Positions 35,220 through 43,983 of a stretch of DNA of 64,000 bases are shown one piece after another. The translations under genes were made by a program, and so were the position numbers. The notes beneath the pieces are model-generated. The model ran no database searches, had not been told where the DNA came from, and saw only the letters and a list, made by a program, of their open reading frames with translations. Source of the DNA: Trichodelitschia bisporula (lineage: Eukaryota > Ascomycota > Dothideomycetes > Phaeotrichales > Phaeotrichaceae); assembly GCA_010356995.1 (NCBI GenBank), contig ML996696.1, positions 746,364 to 810,363 on the forward strand, in the 5' to 3' direction. Position 1 is the stretch's first letter; every line of letters starts with the position of its first letter.

Positions 35220-36344
35220 AGCCTCAACCAAACCTCAAGTCGCAGAACGAAAACCGTCGTGAAGAAATCTCGCAGCGGAATAAGTTCTTAATACTCCCCT
35301 CGTACTCCCCTCGGCTCCCAATCCCAGGGCAACGGCCGATATTGAAGTAGGGCTTCACACCCCCCGCTTCCGATTCGCGCCCCGCCCATCTGGTCCACCG
35401 GCCGGCGCGGGGTAAGCCCCGGTCGGCTTGTTAATGTCGTGTGCGCGGGATGTGGGAGTTGGGTGCGGTAGTTGCGGGCGGAGAACGTGCGTGGGTGAGA
35501 GTGCCGATCTCAGGACAGATTTCCCGGGGCTTGTCGATGCAAGGGATGGGGGAGTGAGAAGAGGGCAGACCCGGGACCAGCATGCTTGGGCGCGTGAACG
35601 AGAGGCCGGCTTTGATGGACGGTATGCGGTTGAGATGCTGCTTGTCGTCCCCGCGTTCACGGTATTGCTAGCGTTGCTGCTGTTGTTCCGTAGCGTGGAG
35701 ATGCGGGCTGGCCATCGTGCGGGGTGGATGTGAGGGGGTGTTGCACGGCATGGGGTTTGTGATACTTCGCGAAGGTGCTCCGATCCGAGGAAGAGCACAA
35801 CGGTTGTGTTTCCTCAATGTCACATCTCAGGGGTGGTGCTAGGGGAGGAAGAGCAGATGTGGAGGAACAGGTCAGCCTTCAAAAATAGCCCTGTCGCAGA
35901 CATCGGAAGCAAGGGAAAATCGCACATAACCACTGCTTTCCCCTCTTCCGATGCCGAAATCGTGATGGGGCCGACCCGATTCTTTATATTTTCCTCTCTT
36001 CACCAACACAGTTTCCCTTTGAATGGATGACAGGATGGAGAGGTTCAGAATGCCATCGATAGGGAGGTAGGCGTGTCTTTCACATCCATACTCGTAACTC
36101 CATCAGCCCATCATCTTTCCCCTTCTCTCTCCCAATTGCGTGATACCACGAGGTACGGGTAAGGACCATCATGACGTCGTGTCCCTCTCCCGTCCATAAT
36201 AGCAAAACCACCACTCCACCACGCCCACCATAACCGCTCACCCAACGCCAAAAGAGGAAGACTACGAGAAGCCATTATTGCTCAGCCACACACCGCGTTA
36301 TTGGCACGCTTCGCTAGCTCCACCCTAGCAGCTCGTGTCCCGCC
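35220..36344. other. Divergent intergenic region, permease and chitinase
   Basis: 1.1 kb of shared upstream sequence, no gene supported. Pyrimidine-rich blocks at 36100-36260 precede the chitinase start. Confidence 0.4.
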
Positions 36345-37679
36345 ATGCGTGTGGCAGTGCGCGCGGGGCTGTCAGCTCAATTCACATTTATACTGAGCAT
36401 CCTCCTCTTCACCCGTCCTATCTCCAGCTCCCTCTACCAGAATCCCGCCCTCTCCCCCTTCAACTTCGCCTCAAACGAAACCATGTCCACCTACAAATCC
36501 GTCTCCTACTTCGTAAACTGGGCCATCTACGGCCGCAACCACCAACCCCAAGATCTGCCCGTAGAGCACCTAACCCACATCCTCTACGCCTTCGCCAACG
36601 TCCGCCCCGAAAGCGGCGAAGTTTACCTCACGGACAGCTGGTCCGACGTTGAGAAGCACTACCCGAGCGACAGCTGGAACGACACGGGCACCAACGTCTA
36701 CGGCTGCATCAAGCAACTCAACCTGCTGAAGCGGAAACACCGCCACCTCAAACTCCTCCTCTCCATCGGCGGCTGGACCTACAGCGCTAACTTCGCCGCC
36801 CCGGCATCCACCCCGCACGGCCGGGAAACCTTCGCCCGCTCCGCCGTCCAGCTGCTTAAGGACAATGGGTTCGACGGGCTCGACATCGACTGGGAATACC
36901 CCAAAGACGCCGCGCAAGCCCGGGACCTCGTGCATCTCCTCGCCGCCGTGCGCCACGAGCTCGACGCCTACTCCGCGACCCTCTCCGGCCGACCGCACTT
37001 CCTCCTCACCATCGCCGCGCCCGCCGGCGCGCAGAACTACGAGAAAATGGACTTAGCGGGCATGGCTCCTCTCCTCGATTTCATAAACCTAATGGCGTAC
37101 GATTATGCCGGGAGCTGGGACGCCCACGCGGGGCATCAAGCCGCACTGTTCCACTGCCACGACAATCCGGCCTGCACACCGTTTAGCACCGATGCCGCGG
37201 TGCGCGCATACGAGGCGCGCGGCGTCCCACGGGAGAAAATCGTTCTTGGGATGCCGTTGTACGGGCGCGCGTTTTGCGGAACTCAAGGCCCCGGGAACGC
37301 GTTCAGCGGCGTCGGGGAGGGGAGCTGGGAGAACGGGGTGTGGGATTATAAAGCGCTCCCCAGGGCCGGGGCGCACGTAGAGCACGATGGGAGGACGGGC
37401 GCGGCATGGAGCTATGATCCGGCGAAGAGGGAGATGGTGAGTTTTGATACGCCGCAGGTGGTGAGGCAGAAGGTAGAGTATGTGCGGGGGCAGGGCTTGG
37501 GGGGTGCGATGTGGTGGGAGAGCTCCGGGGATAGGGGCGGGGAGGAGAGTTTGATTGGGACTGCGTTTAAGGGGTTGGAGCAATGTCCGGCGAGGAGGAT
37601 GGATTGGAGTGAGAACTGCCTTGAATATCCGGAGAGTAAGTGGGAGAATTTGCGGAAGGGGTTTCCGGGGGAGTGTTGA
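36345..37679 (+). CDS. GH18 chitinase, ChiB-like
   Basis: Endo-acting chitinase of the fungal/bacterial class V group. Single exon, 444 residues from the first ATG. GH18 features: [39 protein letters not shown] (SxGG motif), [12 protein letters not shown] with the catalytic Glu near residue 183, [25 protein letters not shown], and [18 protein letters not shown]. The first 28 residues form a possible signal peptide ([21 protein letters not shown]). An internal ATG at residue 47 ([13 protein letters not shown]) coincides with the usual start of Aspergillus ChiB, which lacks a signal peptide and acts in autolysis. Which start is used decides secretion. No chitin-binding module follows. It converges on PML1 with 68 bp between stops. 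Confidence 0.92.
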   Translation: MRVAVRAGLSAQFTFILSILLFTRPISSSLYQNPALSPFNFASNETMSTYKSVSYFVNWAIYGRNHQPQDLPVEHLTHILYAFANVRPESGEVYLTDSWSDVEKHYPSDSWNDTGTNVYGCIKQLNLLKRKHRHLKLLLSIGGWTYSANFAAPASTPHGRETFARSAVQLLKDNGFDGLDIDWEYPKDAAQARDLVHLLAAVRHELDAYSATLSGRPHFLLTIAAPAGAQNYEKMDLAGMAPLLDFINLMAYDYAGSWDAHAGHQAALFHCHDNPACTPFSTDAAVRAYEARGVPREKIVLGMPLYGRAFCGTQGPGNAFSGVGEGSWENGVWDYKALPRAGAHVEHDGRTGAAWSYDPAKREMVSFDTPQVVRQKVEYVRGQGLGGAMWWESSGDRGGEESLIGTAFKGLEQCPARRMDWSENCLEYPESKWENLRKGFPGEC

Positions 37680-37747
37680 TGACGACGAGAGCCAGCGGAT
37701 GTGAAGCGATGTCAAAAATATTTTGATCGTAGATAAATGCCAGATAC

Positions 37748-38722
37748 CTACTCTTCTTTCTCCCCCTCCTTCGGCGGCACCATAACCACATACTCCCTCT
37801 CACTCCCCCCAAAACGGAGCACATCCCCCTCCCTCAACTCCACATACCTTCCCCCCTCACACCTCTCCCCATTCAAGAAAGTCCCATGCGCACTCTCCAA
37901 ATCCATAATATACGGCCTCACGCCCCCCTCACCCCTGTACCTAAACTGCAGTACCGCATGCTGCCCACTCACACTCGGATGCTCGGCCAAAATATCCGCA
38001 ACCGCCCTCTCCCTCCCAATTAACCAACAACTGCGCTCCCAGAGCTGGATCCCTTCCATTGCTTCCGCGCCTTTGAAGACGAAGAGCCGCCAGCCGGATT
38101 TTGGGGCGGGTTTACGTGCTTCCGCTGGTTCGTGGTATTTGAGGATTATTTTGGTGCCGGCGACGCGGTTGGCTTCCCGCGCGAGGATGCCTGTCGGGCG
38201 GTAGTTGGGTTTTTCTTTCTCCATGGGGGGTTCGCCGCCTGTGGATGCTACTTCGCCGCCGAAGGAGGCGGCTTGGGAGGGGAGGGGGCCGGCGCGGCGG
38301 AGGGGACTTGTTGCGCGGGGGGGAGGTGAGCGCCGTGATGGACGAGCTGGAGAACGTCTAGATGAAGGACCCGGTGAGCGCTTGGAGGAGCGATCCGGTG
38401 AACGTCGAGATGAGTGATATGGCGAGCGGTTGGGGGAACGTCTCGACTCGCGTCCTGACTCCCGTCTCGAGTCACGACCCGGCTCACGTCTAGTCTCTCG
38501 TTCCGGTGATTTCTCACGTGCATGCCGTTTTCGTGGCGGAGAGCGAGAGCGCGAGTGTGAGCGGCGTCGCGGCCTGTGTGTGAGGTCTGCGTCGGGTTCG
38601 GTGCGTGAAGACCGATGGCTGGATCGCGGTGGAGACTTGCGGCGAGGAGACCGGCTAGCGGGACGGCGGCGGGTATCCCGATCGCGGGACGCGCGAGCTG
38701 GTGGAGGAGAGGGTGAGGACAT
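37748..38722 (-). CDS. PML1: FHA-domain RES-complex protein Pml1/SNIP1
   Basis: Subunit of the RES complex (with Snu17 and Bud13) that aids pre-mRNA splicing and nuclear retention. Single exon, 324 residues. The first 150 residues are an RS/RE-rich region with SRRSP, SSRRSPD and SRRESGRE repeats. Then PNYRPTGILAREANRVAGT, the conserved pre-FHA segment, and an FHA domain with WLIGRERAVADI, HPSVSGQHAVLQFRY, DLESAHGTFLNGERC and LREGDVLRFGGSEREYVV. The start is the ATG directly before SSPSPPPARASRDRDT; the frame stays open 88 codons upstream through repetitive DNA, which I regard as non-coding. The RS part is much longer than in yeast Pml1, more like animal SNIP1. A broken copy of its 5' part lies 2 kb upstream. 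Confidence 0.9.
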   Translation of the reverse strand: MSSPSPPPARASRDRDTRRRPASRSPRRKSPPRSSHRSSRTEPDADLTHRPRRRSHSRSRSPPRKRHAREKSPERETRREPGRDSRRESGRESRRSPNRSPYHSSRRSPDRSSKRSPGPSSRRSPARPSRRSPPPRATSPLRRAGPLPSQAASFGGEVASTGGEPPMEKEKPNYRPTGILAREANRVAGTKIILKYHEPAEARKPAPKSGWRLFVFKGAEAMEGIQLWERSCWLIGRERAVADILAEHPSVSGQHAVLQFRYRGEGGVRPYIMDLESAHGTFLNGERCEGGRYVELREGDVLRFGGSEREYVVMVPPKEGEKEE

Positions 38723-38879
38723 TGCGTCGGAATGTTGCGTGTTGCGTGGATGGTGGTGGGTTCGAGGGGTGGACGCGTGGAGGTGTCGTTGCATGCGAGG
38801 GTCTGGTGTGGCTGGGCGATCTTTGATATTTAGCCACAAATGTGGCTTATCTGCAAGGCTGCAAAGCTGCAAAAGAACC

Positions 38880-39990
38880 ACAAATGAGTCTCTGACTGCA
38901 GCACTTTTGAGCATGTATGGCGAGTTCGCTCGAAATGATGCGGTTTTGAGGTAGATGGAAGACGCAGTCCTCACTAGCATGCTCACGAAGTCAAAAGATC
39001 ATCAAAGGCCAAATGCTCCCTGAATAGGGTGTTGAAGCTTGCGACTTGTTGTCTCAATCGTTGAGCGGGGACAGCCTTCCCACGGCTGCAGCTGGTGCCC
39101 ACCCATACGGTCAGGCTGGCTACTGCTTCTATTTTGCCTAGATTGTGGCATGGGATGAGATCGAAAGGGTATGGATGGGATAGGGGTGTAGAACTAAGAT
39201 TTTGGTGTGTAGGAATGCAGAAACCTCTTTGACTGCAGCACTTTTTGACATGTACATGAAGTTCTGTCAGAACGAGGCGTCTTTGAGCCATGTAGAAGTA
39301 CGGAGCTTACCGCAATATAGTGGAGCAGTAAAAGCTTCATCATATACCGAATGCCTTCAAAAAAGGCCGTTAAAGTTGGCAGCTTCGTGTCTAAACTGCT
39401 CGGGATCAGAAGGGCTAGGATAGGCTAGGGGTGTAGATCTAAGATTCTGGGGCGTAGGAATAAGGATCGCCAGTCGTTGCAGCCCTTTTTTGGGCGTGTA
39501 TATCGAGGTCTCTCGAAATGATGTGTCCTTTTGCTAGGTGATACTACGGAGCTTGCTGCAGAAAACTTAAGCAGTATAAACTTCATCAGAAGCCGAATGC
39601 CTTCATAAATTGTCATTGGAGTTGGCGGCTTCATGTCTGAGCTGCTCGGGGGTTAGAAGGGTTGGGATGGGCCAGGGGGGTAGATCTAAGATTCTGGGGT
39701 GTAGGAATAAGAATCGCCAGTCGTTACAGCGCTTTTAGGGGCGTGTATGTCGAAGTCTCTCGAAATGATACACCCTTAGGATAGATGATACTACGGAGCT
39801 TACTGCAGAAAACTACAGCAGTAAAGAGTCTAAAAGATGCCAAATGCTTCCATAAATGGCCGTTGACGTTTTTGGCATCCTGTCTTAACTGGTGCGCGAG
39901 GGCAGCTTCTCACGGCCGCAGCAGGTGTCCATCCATACCATCAGACTGGCCGCGGCTTTCATTCCAGCTAGACTGCGGGCATCTCAGCAT
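38880..39990. repeat. Diverged tandem array of four units
   Basis: Four imperfect direct copies begin near 38891, 39231, 39472 and 39721 (spacings about 340, 241 and 249 bp). Shared landmarks in order: TGCAGCACTTTT or its variant, TCTCGAAATGAT, TACGGAGCTTACTGCAG, GCAGTAAA followed by a short A-rich stretch, CCAAATGC or CGAATGCC, GTTGGCAGCTTC or similar, and, in copies 2-4 junctions, GGGTGTAGATCTAAGATTCT. The first and last copies also contain an extra segment around CACGGCTGCAGCTGGTG / CACGGCCGCAGCAGGTG. The array is AT-richer than nearby genes and has no lasting open frame. No transposon protein or terminal inverted repeat is evident. Confidence 0.8.
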
Positions 39991-40299
39991 AAGCCAGGCA
40001 GTGTGATAGACGGAACTCACCATCTCGGGGAAGTCATCGACGGCCTTGACAACACTCTCAGCGGCATCAATGGTAACGCCAGTAGCATCGCAAAATCCGG
40101 ACCGTCCGATATGCTAACTTTCGACAGCGAACGTCAAGGGCTGATGCCCACAGGAGCTCCAAGGCTTGTATTGCAATATCCCGCCAACACAGAGGCCAAT
40201 ATTGCAAAGACCGCGGGGCAAAAGTACGCCTGTCTATTCTGTCCTAGCGTATCTACTGTATCATTGTGCTAAGGAAAGTTTGCATCTTCGACGTCACGG

Positions 40300-40330
40300 C
40301 TAGGACCCTAACCCTATATTCGTTTCTCCC
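40300..40330. repeat. Short telomere-like motif
   Basis: ACCCTAACCCTA at 40305-40316 is twelve bases in register with the TTAGGG telomere repeat of filamentous ascomycetes, read on the plus strand. It sits in gene-free DNA between the tandem array and the PML1 fragment. Meaning discussed in findings. Confidence 0.7.
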
Positions 40331-40499
40331 ACCATGAGACCAGGAAAAGGCAGAAGACGGAGACGGAGCGGGGGTAAGGGGAGGGTGGGAATTGGAGCAT
40401 ACGGGTATCCGTATGGACAACCAGTATCCTGGCTTCTTGAGACGGGAGCAAACCTTTGCGCCGGAGCGGGCTTGCTGCGCGAGGCGGAGGGGAGCACGC

Positions 40500-40985
40500 G
40501 CGGGAGGGAGCGCATGGAGGAATGACCTGGTGAACGTCTAGATGAGCGCCCTGGTGACCGCGAGTGTGAGCGATGTGGCGTGCGTCGAGACGGGCGACCC
40601 GGCAACCGTCAAGATGAGCGGCCTGGCGACCGGGAGCGTGGGCGACCGGGTAAGCGTCTGAAATTGTATCAATCCTCGCAGCCCGGCAACCGAGCGCGTC
40701 ATTTGCGGGGCGGAGAGTGCGAGTGTGAGTGTGAGCGGCGTCGGGACCGGTGCGTGCGATCTTCGCGCATGTCGTATGCTGGCTGCCGACTGGGGGACTT
40801 GCGGCGAGGTGAGTGGCTTGCGTTGCGGCGGGAGAGGGTGTCGCAGCCCCTCCTGCGGGAGGAGCGAGGTGGTGGGGAAGTGGAGAATGGTATGGCGTTT
40901 GGGTGTTGCATGTTGCTGTTGCGTGGATGGTGGTGGGTTGGGACGCGTCGGATGGGCCCGATGTGGGCTGGATTCGTGTGCCTGA
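40500..40985 (-). pseudogene. Broken partial copy of the PML1 RS region
   Basis: Read on the minus strand this stretch mirrors the start of PML1: HHHPRNSNMQHPNAIPF versus HHHPRNTQHSDAMSSPS, then SHSPRRKSPSRQP versus SRSPRRKSPPRSS, then HRSRRRSHSHSHSPPRK versus HRPRRRSHSRSRSPPRK, and further down RSSRRSPGHSS. The position of the PML1 start codon reads ATA, a TGA follows the SPPRK motif, and the RS repeats continue in a shifted frame. No FHA domain is present, so only the 5' part was copied or kept. Same orientation as the parent, about 2.1 kb away, with the tandem array between them. Confidence 0.8.
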
Positions 40986-41059
40986 GCGGCCTGGAAGAAG
41001 GGAGTCTACCTAGGTCAGTTTTAATCACTGCGATGAGCTCTGGGTGAAGCCCATGGACT

Positions 41060-41225
41060 CGTGAGGTTAAGGCTCTGAGTCCGTAGACCCCAGGTTCGGA
41101 AAGAAAGTCCATGATCTGGTATGGGTGTCTATCCCAGGCCTCTAGGGAAAACCAAGGGACTAGTGAGATTCTGCGTCCGTAGACCACAAGCTCGGAAAAA
41201 GGGCCTTCATGTGGTGTGTTTCAAC
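41060..41225. repeat. Two-copy direct repeat (about 95-bp spacing)
   Basis: The segments around 41060-41125 and 41158-41220 align: ACTCGTGAGGTT / ACTAGTGAGATT, then GTCCGTAGACCCCAGGTTCGG / GTCCGTAGACCACAAGCTCGG minus small changes, then a run of A and G and a CATGATCTGG / CATGTGGTG end. Diverged, non-coding. Confidence 0.65.
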
Positions 41226-42339
41226 ATCCTCATAATCTGGGGGTAGCCCAGCAAGCGCTTTTAAGTGGTGCGCAACCTCAGCGTCCGGGTAATCAACCTC
41301 GGATCCCGTGTACCCGTAAAGGAAGCAAATGATCATCACCACCCTGAAATGACGTTGGATACACATATTCCTGGCGCGACAGGTAAGTGCGAGGGCAGTC
41401 GGAAGGAACTGCGTAAATTGCTCAGTTTCCACAGAGATATTTATAATGATGTCATCAAGAAGGCTAGTAAAACGCTCTTCTGCGTGGATTTCACGACGCT
41501 GGAAGGGAGGACGTGGTTCGGTAGAGGAGAGGTAGGTGAGTGGGGCGCCTCCTGTAGTCGACTGCTTGGTTTTAACGATAAAAGAGGGGATATGAGGGCC
41601 ATTAGCTTGGGAAGAAGTCGACATGTCGATGGTGATGATGGTCATGATGGTCATGTTGATGGCGAGAATGAAGATAGAGGGGCGCTGAAGACGATTCGGG
41701 GTAAAGGGAATCAAGCATATATGCCGGAGCCAGCGTGGTAAGGCTGAAGGGGGTAGTACATCGCGCTGGATTACTGCAGTGGCAGGCATCAAGGAAGCCA
41801 CACGCGCAAGTAACCATGCAGGTGGCACTCGGGGAACCAATAGGTATCATACACGTTGAACTTAGGAAGAATATCAGCTCGCAACGACGCAAAAAAATAT
41901 AATGAACTTGCTAAGCGTAGTCCGAGCATCCAGATGGATGCCCAGACTGAGTTGGTGCATTTATCTACGCTCGTTGTGGATGTATTGCCTGCCGTCCACA
42001 TCCCGTTGGCCTGACAGTTCGGAAGCGGGATCGTGTAACACTTATATTTGTAGCCGCGTGCCATTGCTGTGCGTCTCCGCGCCGTACCTCTCTGGGACGA
42101 GTCTGGATCTCGTCCCAAATGCATAGGGCCACTCGGGTCCTCTCCCACTGTGCAAACGGAGAGGTGAGTCAAGCCCTTAACGAGGGAAGGTGCGACCCCA
42201 GGTATGCGCGCCAAGGCAACCGCTCCTTGCTCCGAAATGGGTCCTCTCGCACAGAATCCGGGACCGAGTATGGTGCACCTGCCAAATATCAACCTGCAAA
42301 CAGGTGGCCTGTGCGTGGGTTTTTCCGAAGCTAGTCACC

Positions 42340-42480
42340 CAGTGGGGGGTATAAATACCCCCAGCACCTCTCCCTCCTCCTCCTCTTCTTTACTACATCG
42401 TGGGCTTGCCGGCTCTTCAGTCGTTTTTCTTCCCCCACCGTTCGCTTAAGGGCTAGCACATTCGATGGTGCCACACTCCT
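42340..42480 (+). promoter_or_regulatory. Promoter-like TATA element without a gene
   Basis: TATAAATA at 42350-42357 is followed after about 15 bases by a CTCC/CTTC-rich tract typical of fungal core promoters and transcript starts. No open frame of more than about 85 codons follows in any phase, and none looks spliced. It may drive a non-coding RNA or be a relic. Confidence 0.3.
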
Positions 42481-42989
42481 CTCAGCGAAAAGCTAGGCTA
42501 GGGGAGGCGTGTGCCATCATCGATTGAACTAGTCCTTGGACTGAGGTCAGCCCCTGTTCGCAGGTGTTGCTCAGGAAGATCGGAGATGTGGGCCATGGGG
42601 AGCGGAATTGCGGCTCGCCTGCCTGGGGCCCGCAGCTGGCCACTGTCACCCTGGGTAAGGATGAGATGTCCTGCGCGAGTCCGACTCGAAGTCCGGTATA
42701 GCGAAGCTGGCTTCTTTCCTTTACGATGGGACGCCACACCGGTAGGGTGTCGGGCTCGCAGTCGGTGAGATGTTCAGTTGACGATGACCTTACTTACACG
42801 AGCAGATTGGTTCTCGTTCGACCGTTCATCTCGAGCGCTCCACTTTCCGGACATAGCACCGTCCGGCAGTTAACCCGTGCTGGCACCGCCAAGTGGGGTA
42901 GTCCACACCTCTCACTGCTCGTGGTGTGGCGCTCTCTCTCCTTCAGCTCGGGGTAAATGGGTTGCCCGATGCGGTTGGAGGGATGTGGT

Positions 42990-43155
42990 CGACTTTGCGG
43001 ATTGGTGGTTAGCTGAAAGGTCAAACCGCTTGTAAAGGCCGAAGTCGGGGGCTCCCTTGGGGATACCGGCGGGGGACCTTTGCAATTGCTGGTTAACCAT
43101 GAGGTCAAACCTGCGCAAAGATCGAAGTCGGGGGCTCCCTTGGGGACACCGGCAT
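42990..43155. repeat. Two-copy direct repeat (about 84-bp spacing)
   Basis: Copies at about 42991-43071 and 43075-43154 share GGTCAAACC, AAGTCGGGGGCTCCCTTGGGG and ACCGGC at the same internal spacing, with scattered substitutions elsewhere. The CGAAGTCGGGGGCTCCCTTG core is almost unchanged, which could mean recent copying or constraint. Confidence 0.8.
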
Positions 43156-43417
43156 GCGACAGCTTTAAAGGGTCACACCTGTTTCGCCAGGTGCCTGCTG
43201 TCGGGCCATACCCCAGCTATTTGCTTGTACCTTGACGTGGTGCTGGGGCTTTGAACCAAAACAAGCAACGTGGGCTTTTGACATTCTTGTTCGAGTGCGA
43301 TCTAGAGTTGGTGAGCGAGGGCATTGGGACTACGTGGGCTTGCGATACTTGAGTTGAATCAGTCGATAGGCAGCTATGGTGTTCTTGCAACGTGGCTTTA
43401 CGGTCTGAATGGGTATG

Positions 43418-43503
43418 GGCTTCATGTATACACTGACGATGATGACGGCGACTGGAGATAGGCTTCATGTACGCACTGATGATGATGACGGAGACTGGAG
43501 ATA
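43418..43503. repeat. 43-bp tandem duplication
   Basis: Two adjacent 43-bp units (43418-43460, 43461-43503), each beginning GGCTTCATGTA and ending GACTGGAGATA, differ at only a few positions. Non-coding. Confidence 0.85.
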
Positions 43504-43675
43504 GTTTGGTTGACGTCGGGATAACAATGTAACCGTGCGTTGAGGCTTCCTGCAAGCTGCCGTGTCAGCAAGTGGCTGCCCCACTCCTCCCCCAAGATTG
43601 CGGGAGTCTACGGCAGCGAAAATTAACCTATCCCAACCCCTGTGCTGTGATCGCTCTCCACGCTACTTGCTCACA

Positions 43676-43895
43676 GGCTGTCGAAGATCGCGACATCGGC
43701 TCCTCACTCCATCGCAACAATCAACAGGATGAATACTTCCAAACCCCACAACTCCACGTCTCAGTGACCTGCTAGCGAGAATCACGCCTTACCCCACTCA
43801 TCCAAACAGGCTGACAGACATCACGACATCACCATTTCGTCCATCGTAACAATCAACACGATGAATACTTCCAATTTCCCTAACTCCAGGTCCCA
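43676..43895. repeat. Two-copy direct repeat (about 131-bp spacing)
   Basis: Copies start near 43678 and 43811 and share the pattern CTGTCGAAGATCGCGACATC / CTGACAGACATCACGACATC, CCATCGCAACAATCAACAGG / CCATCGTAACAATCAACACG, and GATGAATACTTCCAA. Non-coding. Confidence 0.8.
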
Positions 43896-43983
43896 CCAAC
43901 GCACTGATCTAACAAGAAGCCCTCCCTTACCACCACCCCCCCACCAAAAAATACCCCTCCCCCGCCCCCCAAAACCCGACACT

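Larger units (their letters stand above)
38723..43983. other. Gene-poor, duplication-rich interval
   Basis: The 5.2 kb between PML1 and the next minus-strand gene. It contains the tandem array, the PML1 fragment, the telomere-like motif, four further two-copy repeats and a promoter-like TATA element, each listed separately. A 154-codon frame at 41160-41624 (minus) and others here show no family resemblance, skewed composition or splice support. Confidence 0.6.

Noticed and set aside
22399-38722. A biosynthetic or catabolic gene cluster around the two permeases and the chitinase
   Set aside because: Neighbours are housekeeping genes of unrelated function, with no backbone enzyme, pathway regulator or shared theme.
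37748-38986. PML1 frame stays open 88 codons upstream of the chosen ATG
   Set aside because: The extra codons run through the tandem array and lack resemblance to SNIP1/Pml1; they read like repetitive DNA, so the start SSPSPPPAR was kept.
41160-41840. 226-codon minus-strand frame, including a possible start at 41624
   Set aside because: No family motif, biased low-complexity start (repeated Met/Ile/Thr from a GATGGTCAT repeat), overlap with the diverged repeats, and no supporting splice pattern.
42300-43600. Possible solo long terminal repeat around the orphan TATA element
   Set aside because: No TG...CA bounded copy with a second match, no target-site duplication and no element protein can be seen in the window.
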